The translations under genes and the position numbers were made by a program. Below, piece after piece: positions 22,092 through 33,760 of a stretch of DNA of 64,000 bases (within the stretch, counting starts at the first letter, position 1; each line of letters opens with the position of its first letter). The stretch is from Macrothele yani (taxonomy: Eukaryota > Arthropoda > Arachnida > Araneae > Macrothelidae): NCBI GenBank assembly GCA_039090855.1, contig CM077005.1, positions 79,418,607-79,482,606 on the forward strand, written 5' to 3'. Below the pieces are notes generated by a model. It did no database searches, was not told the DNA's origin, and saw only the letters and a program-made list of their open reading frames with translations.

Positions 22092-22384
22092 TAGGATAGG
22101 CTAAGTTGAATCCCGGGTATTACAGCCCCATATGTGGATTCCATCCACTCTTCTCGCTCTCCTTGTTGACTGATACTTTAGTCCAGTAGGGCAAGTCTCT
22201 TTTAATTTTTTTTGTGGCTTTAAGGGACACTACCTTCTTAAGGTTTTTCCGCGCATTCTGACAATTTCAATGCTCCCTTCTGGAACTCGTTTTTCTTTTC
22301 AGCTGACACTAACGGGAGGCAAAAGCAATGACAGTCAAATTATAGGATTTACTCAACAAGGGCAAATGAAAACCTTTGCATTCT

Positions 22385-22625
22385 GAAGACTTCTGAGATG
22401 TCTTTCTGTTTTGTAAAGGGCAGCTTTTAAAGCCCTAACAGACCCAAGCAAAATCATTCTACAGTCTCATCAAGGATTTCTTTTAGCTTTGCAAAGGGCA
22501 ACTTCAGGTAAGCTCTAGCAGACCCAAGCTAAAGCAATTCTTCTGCTTTCTCTGGAATTTTTTCGTGTTTTGCGAAGGGCAGGTTACAAAGCTCTAACAG
22601 ACCCAAGCAAAAGCAATTCTACAGA
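22385..22625. repeat. Tandem repeat, three units of about 80 bp
   Basis: AAGGGCA, then AGCYCTARCAGACCCAAGC recurs with GACCCAAGC at 22441, 22521 and 22600. Units differ at scattered sites, so the array is old. Confidence 0.85.
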
Positions 22626-23426
22626 AAAAAAATGCTGAAAAATATCATCTTGCCAACACATTGTAAATAAAATTAATTCAGTTAAAACTACACCGACAAT
22701 TAATGATCACGCAAATTAATTACTTAAAACACCTAATTAAAAACATACAAAAAGTTTTTTTAAATCAGAGTATGAAACTTAGCTTTTCAACTACTTAGCA
22801 TTTAGCCAAAAGCAATGCGTACACTCTAACTCTAATTTTTCATTACTTTTACTTCAAAGCTTTTCTATCTAAAAAAACTGTTCATTCCTGATTTCAAGAC
22901 TGTTGGCATTACGGCGTCACGTCTTTCCCGTCTGTCAAAATTCGGTTGAATTGCATACGGGCTACTAAATATTTTGAGGGACCAGTAATCGATGGCGGCT
23001 TTCAAAGTTACTGAAGCTTTGCTTCAGAATTTTAAATCTTCGATTCATAATCTGTATTTAATACCTCCTTCGTGTTACACGCATGAGAAGTCAATCATTT
23101 AGGGATGCCAACATAAGCCACCGATGACACAGTTTATTTGAAGCATTAGGATTATTTTTTCCAGGGAACAATTTTTGTGTATTTTTGACTTTGGATGAAG
23201 AACCAAACAATTCTCTCATGGTAGAATGTAATGAGAATTTAATACTGCAAGCAGCAGTTTCTCGCTGTAATGGAATTTCGGAACATGATCAAAAGATCGG
23301 TAAGAGATCTCGTTTATAAATTCACCGTTTTCTTGTAATTCGATCAATAATATTGACAATACATTTGTGAGTGTTAGCCAGATTATTGGTTTTTTTAACG
23401 TTCGTAGATTTCTCGTGAAAACGTTG

Positions 23427-23555
23427 CATGATAGGTTCACGGAAGAGAAAACGCTATAAAATCTTATGCGTGAATTTGTTTCATTTCATGTAGAAATGAA
23501 ACAAATTAACGCCTAAGATTTTATATAGCGTTTTCTCTTCCGTGAACATATCATG
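23427..23555. repeat. Long hairpin with 62-bp arms and 5-bp loop
   Basis: Left and right arms pair over about 62 bp with a handful of mismatches and one 2-bp indel (CTATAAAAT against CTATATAAAAT), around the loop ATGTA. CATGATA marks both outer ends. Confidence 0.93.
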
Positions 23556-24198
23556 GGAGAAATGGACAGTTAATGTATAATCAGAAACCTGCTATTATAA
23601 AATTCACTACTCCGAATACCGTGTGCCCGAAATTGATCAAATAAAGAAAAACAGCGATTGCTGAATTAGTATGCTAGTTGTGTTCGGTGAATTATTACTA
23701 ATTCAGTCTCAACTGAATCACACCTGGGAGAAAATATTTTGTGTTTAAGAAAATAATCTCGCGGCTGTAGATTTACCGTTGAACACGGTTGGCTAAGTCA
23801 GAGCACTGGTGCAGTTAGAGTTGAAGGACTGGAATATGAATGCGTCAAAAGTATGACTAATATCTTTATGAATATAGAAAGTATGTAAAAATAAATAAAG
23901 GAAGAAAAGAAAAATAGCGAAAGAGTACAATTTTTTGCTGGTGAAACAATGGACAGAAGTTTCACGAGATCTTTCTGAAGAGCCACACTGCCGTTACTTA
24001 TAACGTACTTAATTTTAAGTTGCACAGTTGTAAAATTTTAGGAACTTTACAACTATAAGGGAATACCCTTTCAGTTTGTTTTCCTTCTGCTGCCGAAACA
24101 CCCACCCACCCGTTCACACACACACACATGTACAAATTGAATTTCATTGCCTGCAGTGCAAAAAACTTTTAGAAGCGCTATCAACGCTATACAATATA

Positions 24199-25505
24199 CA
24201 GGGTTATTACAAATGAAATGGACAATTACAGCATTTTATAAACCCAAAACTATTTAAGATATTTACACTCACAATGCACTGTTTTGTAGGGAAGCTCTTG
24301 AAGTTTGTTACAGCAACTTGCAGATTGTTGATGTATGCAGCCCCAGACACATAGCATATATTAACGCTGTAGTCGAATTCTTGCCAAACACGCGTTAACA
24401 TATCTCCATTTACTCCAGCAATAGCTCTTGTAAAACGTTGTTTCAGATCAGCTAAATTAACAGAAAGGTCAGAGACGAAAATCTTTTCTTTGACGTGGCC
24501 TAACGAAAAAATTCACAGGATGTTAGATCTGGACTTCGTGGTGGCCAACAGCGCTGTGGAAGATTTTCATCGAGGTAATTTGTAACTTTCTAATGCCAGT
24601 GGGATGGTGTTTCATCCTGTAGGAAAATGAAGTTATTACTGTCTTCGTGCAGTTGAGGCATCAAGCAAATAATTAACATATTGAGACAAGAACTTCCCGT
24701 TACAGTGTTTTCTTGGAAAAAGAATGAGCCATACACTTTTTTACGGGATACAGCACAGAACACATTATTAACCTTTGGGGAATCCTGCACATGCTTCACC
24801 GTTGCTCCAGGATTTTCAGTACCCCATATGCGAATGTTATGTTTATTAACTTTCCCACTTGTGTAGAATGTCGATTCGTCGCTGAAAATTAGACGCTCAC
24901 TAAAACCATCCTCTTCAGAACGCTCCTGTATTTCTGTAAAGAAATCGCGACGTGCGGTTCTGTCATTGTCACTTTACAATAACTGTAGTTTGTAAGGAGT
25001 CATTTGCAGCCTCTTCCTCAAAAATTTCCAAACAGTTGATTGTGGTATATTTGTAATTTTCGATTCGTCATCGTTGTAGATTTCCTTACATTGTGCTGCT
25101 AAATAGCACGAACACTCTCCACTTGTTCATCAAATACACGTGGTTTCCCTGGACTTTTACCTTTATACAAACATCCTGTTGTTTTAAATTTCTTGTGCCA
25201 GTCGCAGATGGATTGTCTGTTCGGTGAGAATTTCTTGAAACATGTTCTAAAATGGCGGTGCAGAGCAGAAACAGAATTCGTTTTGCTTAAATCAAGCACA
25301 CAGAACGCCTTCTCCACAACATTTGCAGCCATCTTGCCTGGCTGGTCACGTGACGGTGAAAACATACAATATTTTAATGCCGCCATCTATATAATAAAAT
25401 CGTCACTCTTGGTGATAGAACAGTGCATCGTCAATGCCAATATCTTACATAGTTTTGTTTTTTTATTAAATATTGAAACCGTCTATTTCATTCGTGATAA
25501 CCTTG
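24199..25505 (-). mobile_element. Mariner-like DNA transposon copy 1
   Basis: TIRs of about 90 bp: the left CAGGGTTATTACAAATGAAA and the right end read inward, CAAGGTTATCACGAATGAAA, stay similar up to ..GATGCACTGTTCT. TA dinucleotides flank it at 24197-24198 and 25506-25507, the standard Tc1/mariner TSD. Length 1307 bp is that of a complete element. Confidence 0.88.
24207..25386 (-). pseudogene. Mariner-like transposase with helix-turn-helix N-terminus
   Basis: The N-terminal frame 25099-25386 has SVSALHRHFRTCF, RQSICDWHKKFKTTG and GKPRVFDEQVESV, a paired helix-turn-helix type (DUF4817-like) that in this family precedes the DDE core. The second catalytic Asp region is at 24590-24799 (FLQDETPSHWH). 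The third position, in the block normally SPDLTPCDFF, reads SPDLTSCEFF at about 24525, so the acid is Glu. The C-terminal end (LTRVWQEFDY) is at 24207-24401. Multiple stops and frame changes make it inactive. Confidence 0.85.
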
Positions 25506-25507
25506 TA

Positions 25508-26335
25508 ACAAAAGGCCAGGATCGAAGTGGTGATCATCAGTCCTGATATATAGAAAGGATATCTATTATTACGACAACATAAGATCCTAACAGTAGATAT
25601 CCTTTCTCAACTGCAGTTCCTATTGTTGGCGAGGAAGTAACAGCAGTGGAATCTCAGTTATACGCTTTTCACTTTTACTGTATACGCAATTCTGAGTTAG
25701 TTCTATCGCTTTTTTGACTGGCTTACATGTAATTCATGTATACGCTTTTTGCGATTACACATTACGTTAGAATTTGAATTTCAGATTATCAAAAACATAC
25801 GGTTCTTTTATATGTAACCCGGTATGTTCAACTTTGAGAGAACTCATACAGCGTTGTTGTGTTCCTTCTTGGTGCAGCCAAAGTTGAATCTTGATACAAT
25901 AAGAAAAGGGCGTGTTGTTTACTTTCGGTTTGGATGAAAAAATCAGTTTCGCATTGCATGACATATATACACATGTACGCTATTTAAATTTTAGTAAATC
26001 TCTGGGGCGTAACTTTGTGGATCCACGATTTCGTGGCGTAGTGGAACAGAATCTTAAACATATCATCAATATTCAAATTCCGGTTTCGAATGGTAGCTTC
26101 CAGGATTTATAGAAAAAAACCCCTGCTAATTCATGTGCTGCATATTGAAACACTGGTTCCAGATTCTTAGTTATGAAGATTTCACTTAATCTAGAATCCG
26201 GATTTTTATAAGCAGACCGAGCTGTTCACAACGCTTGTTTTTCGCCTCAATATGAGTTTAAGTAAATCATTAATTATTAATGAACATTCAAAATAGTATA
26301 ACTATACTAAAAATCCAAAAACATCTTGGCGTAGA
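25508..26335. other. No gene; small hairpin
   Basis: Arms GAAAGGATATCTA (25553-25565) and its complement (25594-25606) lie right next to the mariner end. Nothing else recognisable; the 65- and 66-codon frames near 25767-26112 are unsupported. Confidence 0.45.
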
Positions 26336-26350
26336 ATAAAGATAAAATTT

Positions 26351-26389
26351 CCAAGCTTTCGCACATCAACCAGATGGCTTTCTCAAGGA
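26351..26389 (-). ncRNA. Hammerhead-like conserved structure in PLE copy 3
   Basis: Reads CTTGAGAAAGC, then a CATC/GATG stem with TGGTT loop, then TGCGAAAGC. Against copies 1 and 2 (CACA/TGTG) both stem sides change together, which supports a real helix. Confidence 0.4.
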
Positions 26390-26545
26390 AGGTAGAAAGC
26401 TAACTGCAAACTGGATAATAGAACGTTTTAACACTTTGAACGCGGTGACTTGACTAGACAATAAATGATTAGGAGCAAACGTGATATTTCGAAGAAACGA
26501 GGTCACGTTGGTTGGGCACGCGGTACAATGGTAGAGAACTCAGCA

Positions 26546-27943
26546 TTATTTGAAGAACTGATTCCAAATACGTAGCAACTCCAGAGAAACGCTATCATTG
26601 AAAGCCTCGCAGCTGGTCAAGATTTCTAAGGTTTCGCGAATTGCGGTAGATTTGGGTGTGGAGTATGAAGCTAGTTTCTTTACATCACTCCATATAGGAT
26701 CGGCGGACTTGAACTTGACTTCTCTTGATAGGGCAGTGGTTATTTTCCCGTCACTTGTATCCCTTTTATGTTCGCTGATTCGAATTCCAAACGAAAGTTT
26801 GGTTATTCCGATGTAGTATCGCCTGGAGCCGTCCGGATATTTTAGTGGGATGGCATAAACACCTGCCTCATTGAGAAGAGGGGGCTTGTCAATATTTCTC
26901 TTAAGCATGGTGTATAAAGATGCCGGATACCTTATGCCGACACCGAAGTTCATCCTTCTGAGCGCGTTTCTGAATTGATAGGAAACATTTGGTATGTAGG
27001 GAATAGAGCCCAGGTAGCGAAGTTGCGGCATAGAAATATTATTAGCACTGCTGGTTCTGGCTTTCTCGATAAAGTTATGTGTCTGGTTCGAAGTATATCC
27101 TGCCTCAGTGGCCAATTCGACGATGTTTCTTAATTCGGATTGTCTAGTACGGACATCGGATGAGACAGCGAAGGCTCTTCTAATTCGAGAACGGAATAAG
27201 GCGGTCTAGTAAACATCAAGGCAGAATGAACTGTGGAGCATCAGGTTGGGAACGGAGGTGGGTTTATAATAGACTTCCGTATGAAGGCGGTTGTCATGCG
27301 ATTTGCTCACCGCGACGTCGAGGTAAGGCAAGGTACCGTTGTGTTCGAGCTCCATGGTGAAATTGATTGTAGGGTGTATATAATTTATTTTATCGAGGAA
27401 AAACGGAAGAGTCTCCTTTCCGTGTGCCCATATGAAAAATACGTCATCTGCATATCGTAGCCAGGTGATAGGTCTTGGGGTGATATTGGTGAATATGTGT
27501 TGCTCATTGGGGCGAAATATTGCTTCCGCAAGGACGGTTGAAAGCGAAAATCCCATCGGAGCGCCATTTACTTGCTTACAAATTTGCCCTCGGAAACTGA
27601 AGTAGATGGAATTTGAGACCAAGTCCATTATTTTGAAGATGCTGAGGCAAGACTCCCGAGAACAAGCCGATGAATTAGATATAGCCTCTTTCAATGTTCT
27701 GATGGCTTCCGGTACGGGGATCGATGGATAAAGAGAAATTACGTCGAAACTGCCGATAATGTCGCGTTGTTGAACGGTGAGCTGCTTGATTTTCGTGATG
27801 AAATCTAGAGTGGAGGTTGTTATAAAGTCCGACTCCGGTAGATGATTAGTTAAGAATTTGGTTAACGCTTTCTCTTAGTGGTGCGTCGGTGCGGATCTTC
27901 TGGACACGATCGGTCTAAATGGATTACCGGGTTTGTGGTGTTT
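26546..27943 (-). pseudogene. PLE copy 3 RT-GIY-YIG fusion with two in-frame stops
   Basis: A single reading frame spans the full segment and is cut only by TAA at 27875-27877 and TAG at 27206-27208. RT: GSFDVISLYPSIP (motif A, about 27730-27770), KQVNGAPMGFSLSTVLAE (motif B) and TWLRYADDVFFIW (motif C, YADD intact). After a linker the endonuclease shows AGVYAIPLKYPDGSRRYYIG and TKLSFGIRISEHKRD. The N-terminal domain usual for PLEs is missing. Because only two point changes break it, it is the best preserved PLE reading frame here. Confidence 0.88.
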
Positions 27944-28018
27944 AAGTCTGCTTATATTCTTTCAAAACATAAATTCTTCAATAGTATTTCAACATTTCGA
28001 AATTTTGTTTATACGTTT

Positions 28019-28217
28019 CTTTTTTTTTTTTTTTTTGGTTGGAGGTTTAACGACCACCGTGAGAAACTCAATGGACTATAAGCAGTCACCCGTCCCTAAT
28101 TTAGGGTCACTGGTTCCAGGGTAGGGAGAGAGCCAGTGCCGTAAGACAAACACAACATCCACGCTTCAACGGGATTCGAACCCGGACACCTTTAGGACGA
28201 ATGATCATAGGCCGCCC
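28019..28217 (-). mobile_element. tRNA-derived SINE
   Basis: Poly-T at 28019-28036, body with CCCTAATTTAGGGTCACTGG, and tRNA head with GGGATTCGAACCCGG (B box on minus). The A-box end of the head is degraded after 28205. No TSD found. Confidence 0.9.
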
Positions 28218-28960
28218 TCTGGAAAATCGTATAACCGATGTTTCACTGTACGTAAACGAACTGCAGCCTGCTTTTGTACCTGCTTCGCGGTTCTGCAACT
28301 TTAGGATTTATCTAGCGTGAGCTCTTTTAGGAAATACATCGACGTCTTTGAGTTGTCTCAGGACTTCAGTTTTGCGAACTGAAAATAAACTTTATTAATA
28401 TGGAATGTGTTGCATGTAATTTTATTCCGTAAGTAAATGCTCTGTACTTGAATTCGAGAACAAATGAATAAGATTGTGAGATACTATAAAACATCTCACC
28501 CAAGCAATTTCTCTTAATTTTACGTCTGAGAAGTGTATTTAATAGCCTTTTTTGCTGTAGCATTTAATTTATTTTCACACCGTAGGTCAGTTTCTATTTC
28601 AGTAAATATAACATAACTGCGGCTACATTGATCTTCTGTGGAATGAACTCCAATGAAGAGTTTGAGCAAGGCCAAAGCCGTCTCGAGTACCAGATGCCTA
28701 AGCCTACGCATTTTCCCATTTGTTCAGCAACCGGGTAATAACAAACTAAACGTGCTACGATTGAAATCGAGAAACAGTCTGTTTATTCGGCTTGTGTGTT
28801 GTACTGAGAGTGCTGTGCGATATCAGGATTAGAGGAGAAGTTAGTATTTTTATTAATTTAGATTGCATATTTCTCATGAATGATGAACTAAGCTACTTTC
28901 TTGCAAACATATTAGTTCCTGCGAAACTAAGTAGGTTTAAGCAACCTAGTAGATACTAAT
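28218..28960. other. No gene seen
   Basis: No recognisable frame or repeat. Confidence 0.5.
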
Positions 28961-30187
28961 AAGGGAAGTCTTTAAATTATCACTCTCCGAAATTGAAGAA
29001 ACTTTTCCAGGAGATAGTACTAAGGTCAAAACCCAATGGGTGTATTTCTATTTTGGCCCAATTGAGCTGCCAAAAGTGAACGAGTGTTTTAACTGACAAG
29101 GGAAGCCTTTCAACGCCACTCTCCAAAATTGAAGAAACGTGGCCAGGAGGTAGTACTAAGGGCAAAATCCAATGGGTGTATTTCTATTGTGGCCCAAATG
29201 AGCTGCCAAAGGTGAACGAGTGTTTTAACTAACAAGGGAAGCCTTTCAACTGTCACTCTCCAAAATTGAAGAAACGTGGCCAACAGGTAGTACTAAGGGC
29301 AAAACCCAATGGGTGTATTTCTATTTTGGCCCAAATGAGCTGACAAAGGTGAATGAGTGTTTGAACTGACAAGGGAAGCCTTTCAACGTCACTCTCCAAA
29401 ATTGAAGAAACGTGGCCACTAGGTAGTACTAAGGGCAAAACCCAATGGGTGTATTTCTATTTTGCCCCAAATGAGCTGCCAAAGGTGAACGAGTGTTTGA
29501 ACTGACAAGGGAAGCCTTTCAACTGTCACTCTCCAAAATTGAAGAAACGTGGCCAGGAGGTAGTACTAAGGGCAAAACCCAATGGGTGTATTTCTATTTT
29601 GGCCCAAATGAGCTGACAAAGGTGAACGAGTTGTATGAAAATATCCTTAGAGCACAAGTGAAGGAAATCATCGAACGTATCAATGAACAATCAATGGCAG
29701 TCAGAAAAATTCCACATGTAGTTATATCCGTGGATAAAAATTGGATACTGTGAAAGGGGTGACGCTTCTTTCGATAATGTTCAACGTATTGGTTTTTCAG
29801 ATATCAATGACAATTTTCAGTACTGTGATAACTTTGGGATCTTGCGTTGTTCTCATTGTTCCAAATTACTTTGCTTCAGTCATGTGTTCAATGCCACAAA
29901 TGTTCATTTACACCTGTAATAAATGTTTTTGTTGCTTTTTGTGTGACATGAGCTTATTTTGAATCGTCGGCATAGCTGATATTTGGGGTTACATATCACA
30001 CACCACAACACATGTTAGATGATTTTTCCCATTTGTGCTCTAAAGTCATTTTCAGATCACTCGTTCACCTTTGTCAGTTCATTTGGGCCAAAACAGAAAT
30101 ACACCCATTGATTTTTGCCCTTAGTTCTATCTCCTGGACGCGTTTCTTCAATTTGTAGAATGACAGTTGAAAGGCTTCCCTTGTAAG
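28961..30187. mobile_element. Foldback-like element with tandem-repeat arm
   Basis: The left arm has five tandem units of 136-137 bp; CACTCTCC marks unit starts at 28981, 29117, 29254, 29390 and 29527. One inverted unit lies at about 30058-30187, and pairing extends inward to GAGCACAA at about 29650 and 30036. Both outer ends read AAGGGAAGYCTTT inward. The interior (29660-30030) is unique. Long inverted arms of tandem repeats are the architecture of FB/foldback transposons. A frame at 29493-29753 merely translates repeat and interior. Possible flank repeat AGTAGAT (28949 and 30187). Confidence 0.65.
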
Positions 30188-31185
30188 TAGATTAGTTTCA
30201 TGTATCATTAGGCTTAAGCAACGTTTTGTGAATAATTAGGTTCAGCAGCGTTTTATTAATCATTATGCATTGTTTTTTGTCCAGTGCTGTTTCGCCTCAT
30301 TTGTATGAAATATTTAAATGTGTACTTTTCCGACGTAATGCTGAAGTGAAAAAACAACAACATCTGTATCAGCCGCACATTGTGTTGCTGAAAGATTATG
30401 GAATTACCATATCAACGGCAATTTTAATGCCATGCATGAAATGTTCCTTATTAACTTATCAGATAAAGTTTTTAAGTTTTGCCTTTTTTCCCTCCGTACT
30501 TATTTGGAAAAAATAGAAAATAATTTGTTTAAAAAATGCATGGCGCCTACGGTAATACCGGTGAATTTGTACAAATCAACAACCCATTGATGTTAAAAGA
30601 AAAAGTTAAAGCTCTTTTATATCTGAATTAGTTTGTAGATATGAAATAATCACTGAATTCATCGCTCCCATGCCTCGTAAAGTGCTTGCGTTTTGATTTT
30701 TACCAAAAGTTTTGCATTTACCGAAACTTAAAATTTTTTTCCATCGGTATTGTGAAGTTACGAAAAATTAGAATTCTGATTTCGCCGCGCTGTAACCTCG
30801 CTGCAAACTAAGATGGCAGTCACGGCAGCGTTTGTTAGGACCCTGATGGTGACGTCACGAATCGAGGACTAGGGCCTGCTAGTACTCGAGACGGCTTTGA
30901 CATGGTGCGATTTGGAGCAGTAAATTGTTGCCTCCGTATTCCTGTACTGTACACCTTTAACATCTCATGATCTGTTAACAGTGTATAGGAACTTAGCTTT
31001 GTTAATTGTGTCTGATCCAACAAACCCAGGACACTTAACCCATGTAATAAAATGACATTAAGAACACACAACACAATAAATAGTGTTGTCTGTTCTTAAT
31101 GCAGTAAGATACACTTCCGATCCAACTTTGTCTGTTTGCAATGCTGCAAGAAGGCACTGCAGATATAGACGCATGAAGAGTGACT
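30188..31185. other. No gene seen
   Basis: No recognisable coding sequence; the 83- and 79-codon frames match nothing I know. Confidence 0.5.
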
Positions 31186-31386
31186 TGTTTTTGTTTTATT
31201 TTTGATTGAAGGTTTAACGACCACCGTGAGGAACTCAATGGGCGTAAGAAGTCGCCCGTCCCTAATTTAGGGTCACTGGTTCCAGGGAAGGGAGTGAGCC
31301 AGTGCCGTAAGACAAACACAACATCAATGCCTCATCGGATTCGAACCCATAAGCCAGCGCTCAGACCACTACGCCACCGGGGCTGC
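31186..31386 (-). mobile_element. tRNA-derived SINE
   Basis: T-rich tail, body with CCCTAATTTAGGGTCACTGG and head with GGATTCGAACCC. About 20 bp of the head between B box and A box are deleted compared with the copy at 43179. Confidence 0.9.
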
Positions 31387-31895
31387 CTTAGTTTGTTGCT
31401 TACAGAAAATTAACAAAAATAGATCGTTTACTGTGAAGAAGTAACCCTCTCACGTGATGGTGCGTTGTTTAGATCCTGTGTTAATATGACTTAAATTTAA
31501 TTATCGTGATTGTAAAAATGAATTTTCTGAGGTGTATGTAGAACCACAAAAAAGTTAATTTAATCCATGTAAATGTTAAAAAATAACTAAATCATTAAAA
31601 TTTCTAAAACAAAGTTTGATTGGAGAATATTACTGACAGAACTCCAGAAGATCCCTAAATCGTAAAGGATTGCGTCAATACAAAGACGGATAAGACAATT
31701 CGCGGCCAAGAATTTCTGAACGAATGTCTCAAGGTCGTGTTTATGAAAATCCACAGCAATGCACAACAAAGACGTATTGTAGATTTTGTGTGACATGTTT
31801 TTCCGTCTTTAGCAAAAGTCCAGAAAAGATGCCATATCTTTTGGTCCTGGGGCATAGGCAAGATTCTGTCTGGAGGGGGGAGGTCCAAAATCTAT
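31387..31895. other. No gene recognised
   Basis: Overlapping short frames on the minus strand (31587-31888) match nothing I recognise. Confidence 0.4.
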
Positions 31896-31897
31896 TA

Positions 31898-33234
31898 CAG
31901 TGCTGGCCACCCAAAATGCAACACCAAGAAGGAAGCATCCGATTGGCCTGAAATTAGCAGCATGCGTCGCCCGCGAGAGGACATGCAAACGATTAGAATT
32001 GCAGGGCATATGCAAATCATGTGCGCCCGGCCCTCCACCGAGAAGCACTATAAGAAGGGTGCACAGAAGGCGGGGTGTAAGTAGTAGAAGTGTGTTGTGC
32101 TGTCAGACCTGTGCGTGGGAAGCTTCCTGATGCCTCGTCGCAGAATACGGCAGTCATTCCAGCACGTTTCGGAGTTCGACAGAGGACGAATAGTGGCTTA
32201 TCGCGACAGCTGTTTATCGTACCGAGATATCGGCGCCCGTGTGGGACGACATCCAGCCACAGTAAGGCGAGTATGGATTCGGAGGGTGCAGGAGGGTCGG
32301 ACGGACCGACGTGAGTGATTGCCGCAGCCGCGGCACACCACCGAACGAGAGGACCGGCATGTTGTGCGGTGGGCATTGACAGCTCGCACCGCCACATCAC
32401 GGACGTTAGCGCAGGAATTAGGGTGTGTTGCGCAACAACTTATGTCAGCACGTACCGTTCGACGTCGTCTGCAGGAGCGGGGACTTGTCGCACGGCGCCC
32501 AATGCTTCGATTGCCATTGACGTTACACCACCGGCGAGTGCGGCGGCAGTGGGCCGCTGAACGCCGCACCTGAACTACGGAATGGCACGACATTGTCTTC
32601 TCCGACGAATCCCGCTTCTGCCTGCAACACCACGATGGTCGGATACGCGTGTGGCGGCACCACGGCGAGAGACTGTATGACGCCTTCATTATGCAGCGCC
32701 ATACCGGTCCGTCGCCTGGCGGTATGATTTGGGGCGCAATTGGATATGACACCCGCACCCCTCTGTACACTTAACAGCCACCGCTACATCTTCAACAGGA
32801 CAATGCGCGCCCGCACGTGGCACGCATCGTGCAAAAATCTTCACGGCCCACCAGGTGTCACTGCTGCAGTGGCCCGCCTGTTCTCCCGATATGTCGCCCA
32901 TCGAGCACGTCTGGTCGCTGATCGGCAACCGAGTGGCCCGACAAGCACAACCCGCGGCTACGCCTGATGAACTGTGGCAACATGTGGAAGCAGACTGGAC
33001 CGACATACCATAAGCCCACATCCAAAGCCTCTTTCGTTCGATTCCGCGGCGTGTAGCGGCCGTTATTGCCAGCCATGGGGGACCCCACGAACTATTGATG
33101 TATGCGTGTTCCGCAAGTCGCACGGGCCTGTAACCTCAATCGTTTGATCTTTGTATCTGTTGTTATGTGTCCAGTAAATCTGGCTTTGCTATCTCGTGTC
33201 CTTCTTGGTGTTGCATTTTGGGTAGCCAGCAGTG
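31898..33234 (+). mobile_element. Tc1-type DNA transposon copy A
   Basis: The left end CAGTGCTGGCCACCCAAAAT and the inverted right end CACTGCTGGCTACCCAAAAT pair over about 35 bp, continuing through GCAACACCAAGAAGGA. TA flanks at 31896-31897 and 33235-33236. Compared with copy B (1409 bp), this copy has lost about 70 bp in the transposase near 32770. The element is distinctly more GC-rich than its surroundings. Confidence 0.93.
32130..33098 (+). pseudogene. Tc1 transposase copy A, first catalytic Asp intact
   Basis: Start ATG at 32130 (MPRRRIRQSF). The N-terminal paired helix-turn-helix (EFDRGRIVAYRDS, GLSYRDIGARVGR-like) binds TIRs. The DDE core begins with WHDIVFSDESRFCL (Asp codon 32604-32606 intact). 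Lesions: TGA near 32317, loss of about 70 bp before FNRTMRARTW, which replaces the block leading into QQDN, and TAA at 33011-33013. Glu of SPIEHVWSLIGN is present. In copies B and C the second Asp and this Glu are 34 residues apart (DD34E), as in Tc1. Inactive. Confidence 0.9.
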
Positions 33235-33236
33235 TA

Positions 33237-33594
33237 GTTCAAAAGCAGAACCGGAAATTATATATATATATTGGTGTCCAAAAGTTTAGCAACAGAACCA
33301 CTCGTGGCAGGTCGTTGCTTAAACGTTTCAGTGTTTTCGGTATTAGTAAGGAACAGTTATACCGCTACCTTTTTGGGTTGGATTCTTACATAGACACAAA
33401 TCATAATATGAAAAGAAACAATTCGCTAGATTGAAATATTTTGATACTGCCTGAATTTGAAACCCTGGATAGAGCTGTTAAGCCAAAAGTATGACTTCTG
33501 ATACAGCATTAATACACAGTAATTTACAAATGGATCTTAAGAACTGTAAAATTAAGGATAATTACTTTTTTAATCATTCCTGATTCCTATGATT
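33237..33594. other. No gene seen
   Basis: Short stretch between Tc1 copy A and the hAT 3' remnant; the hAT's own 3' TIR should lie here but I could not find it. Confidence 0.4.
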
Positions 33595-33599
33595 ACAAT

Positions 33600-33760
33600 T
33601 TGAATCTGAGTCTCCTGCTTTTCTCTGATAAGTCAGCGATAACTTCATTTGCACTAAGGGATATATCTCAAAAAAAAAAAACATTGCTAAACATATAACA
33701 TTGCTAAACCATTTAATCTGTCTTCAGAGGTAGTGCGAAGCAAGTACGATTTTATTCTCT
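33600..33760 (-). pseudogene. hAT dimerisation domain, C-terminal fragment
   Basis: On the minus strand 33760 inward gives KRIKSYLLRTTSEDRLNGLA then, after a poly-A-like interruption at 33671-33682, DISLSANEVIADLSEKSR. These are the last blocks of the same ZMYM-like hAT transposase. The small direct duplication of ACATTGCTAAAC at 33683 and 33699 adds a frame break. Confidence 0.8.

Larger units (their letters stand above)
22091..24196. other. No gene; tandem repeat and hairpin inside
   Basis: Holds the 80-bp tandem repeat at 22385-22625 and the long hairpin at 23427-23555, listed separately. A 74-codon minus frame at 23216-23440 is not recognisable. Confidence 0.5.
26336..27943 (-). mobile_element. 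Penelope-like element copy 3, separate subfamily
   Basis: Minus-strand PLE from about 27943 (GNPFRPIVS) to a 3' segment with the hammerhead-like block at 26351-26389. It is clearly diverged from copies 1 and 2 at the protein level, though the domain order is the same. 5'-truncated; no N-terminal part or TSD seen. Confidence 0.85.

Noticed and set aside
19198..22100. TTAGGATRGG at both ends of RTE copy 1 as TSD
   Set aside because: On the left it lies about 30 bp away from the (ATG)n tail, so it does not abut the element.
23775..23850. tRNA-like A box (TTGGCTAAGTCAGAGCACTGG)
   Set aside because: No B box at a suitable distance and no cloverleaf.
32017..33123. Long minus-strand frames in Tc1 copy A (and equivalents in B and C)
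   Set aside because: Antisense of the GC-rich Tc1 transposase; no independent protein signature.
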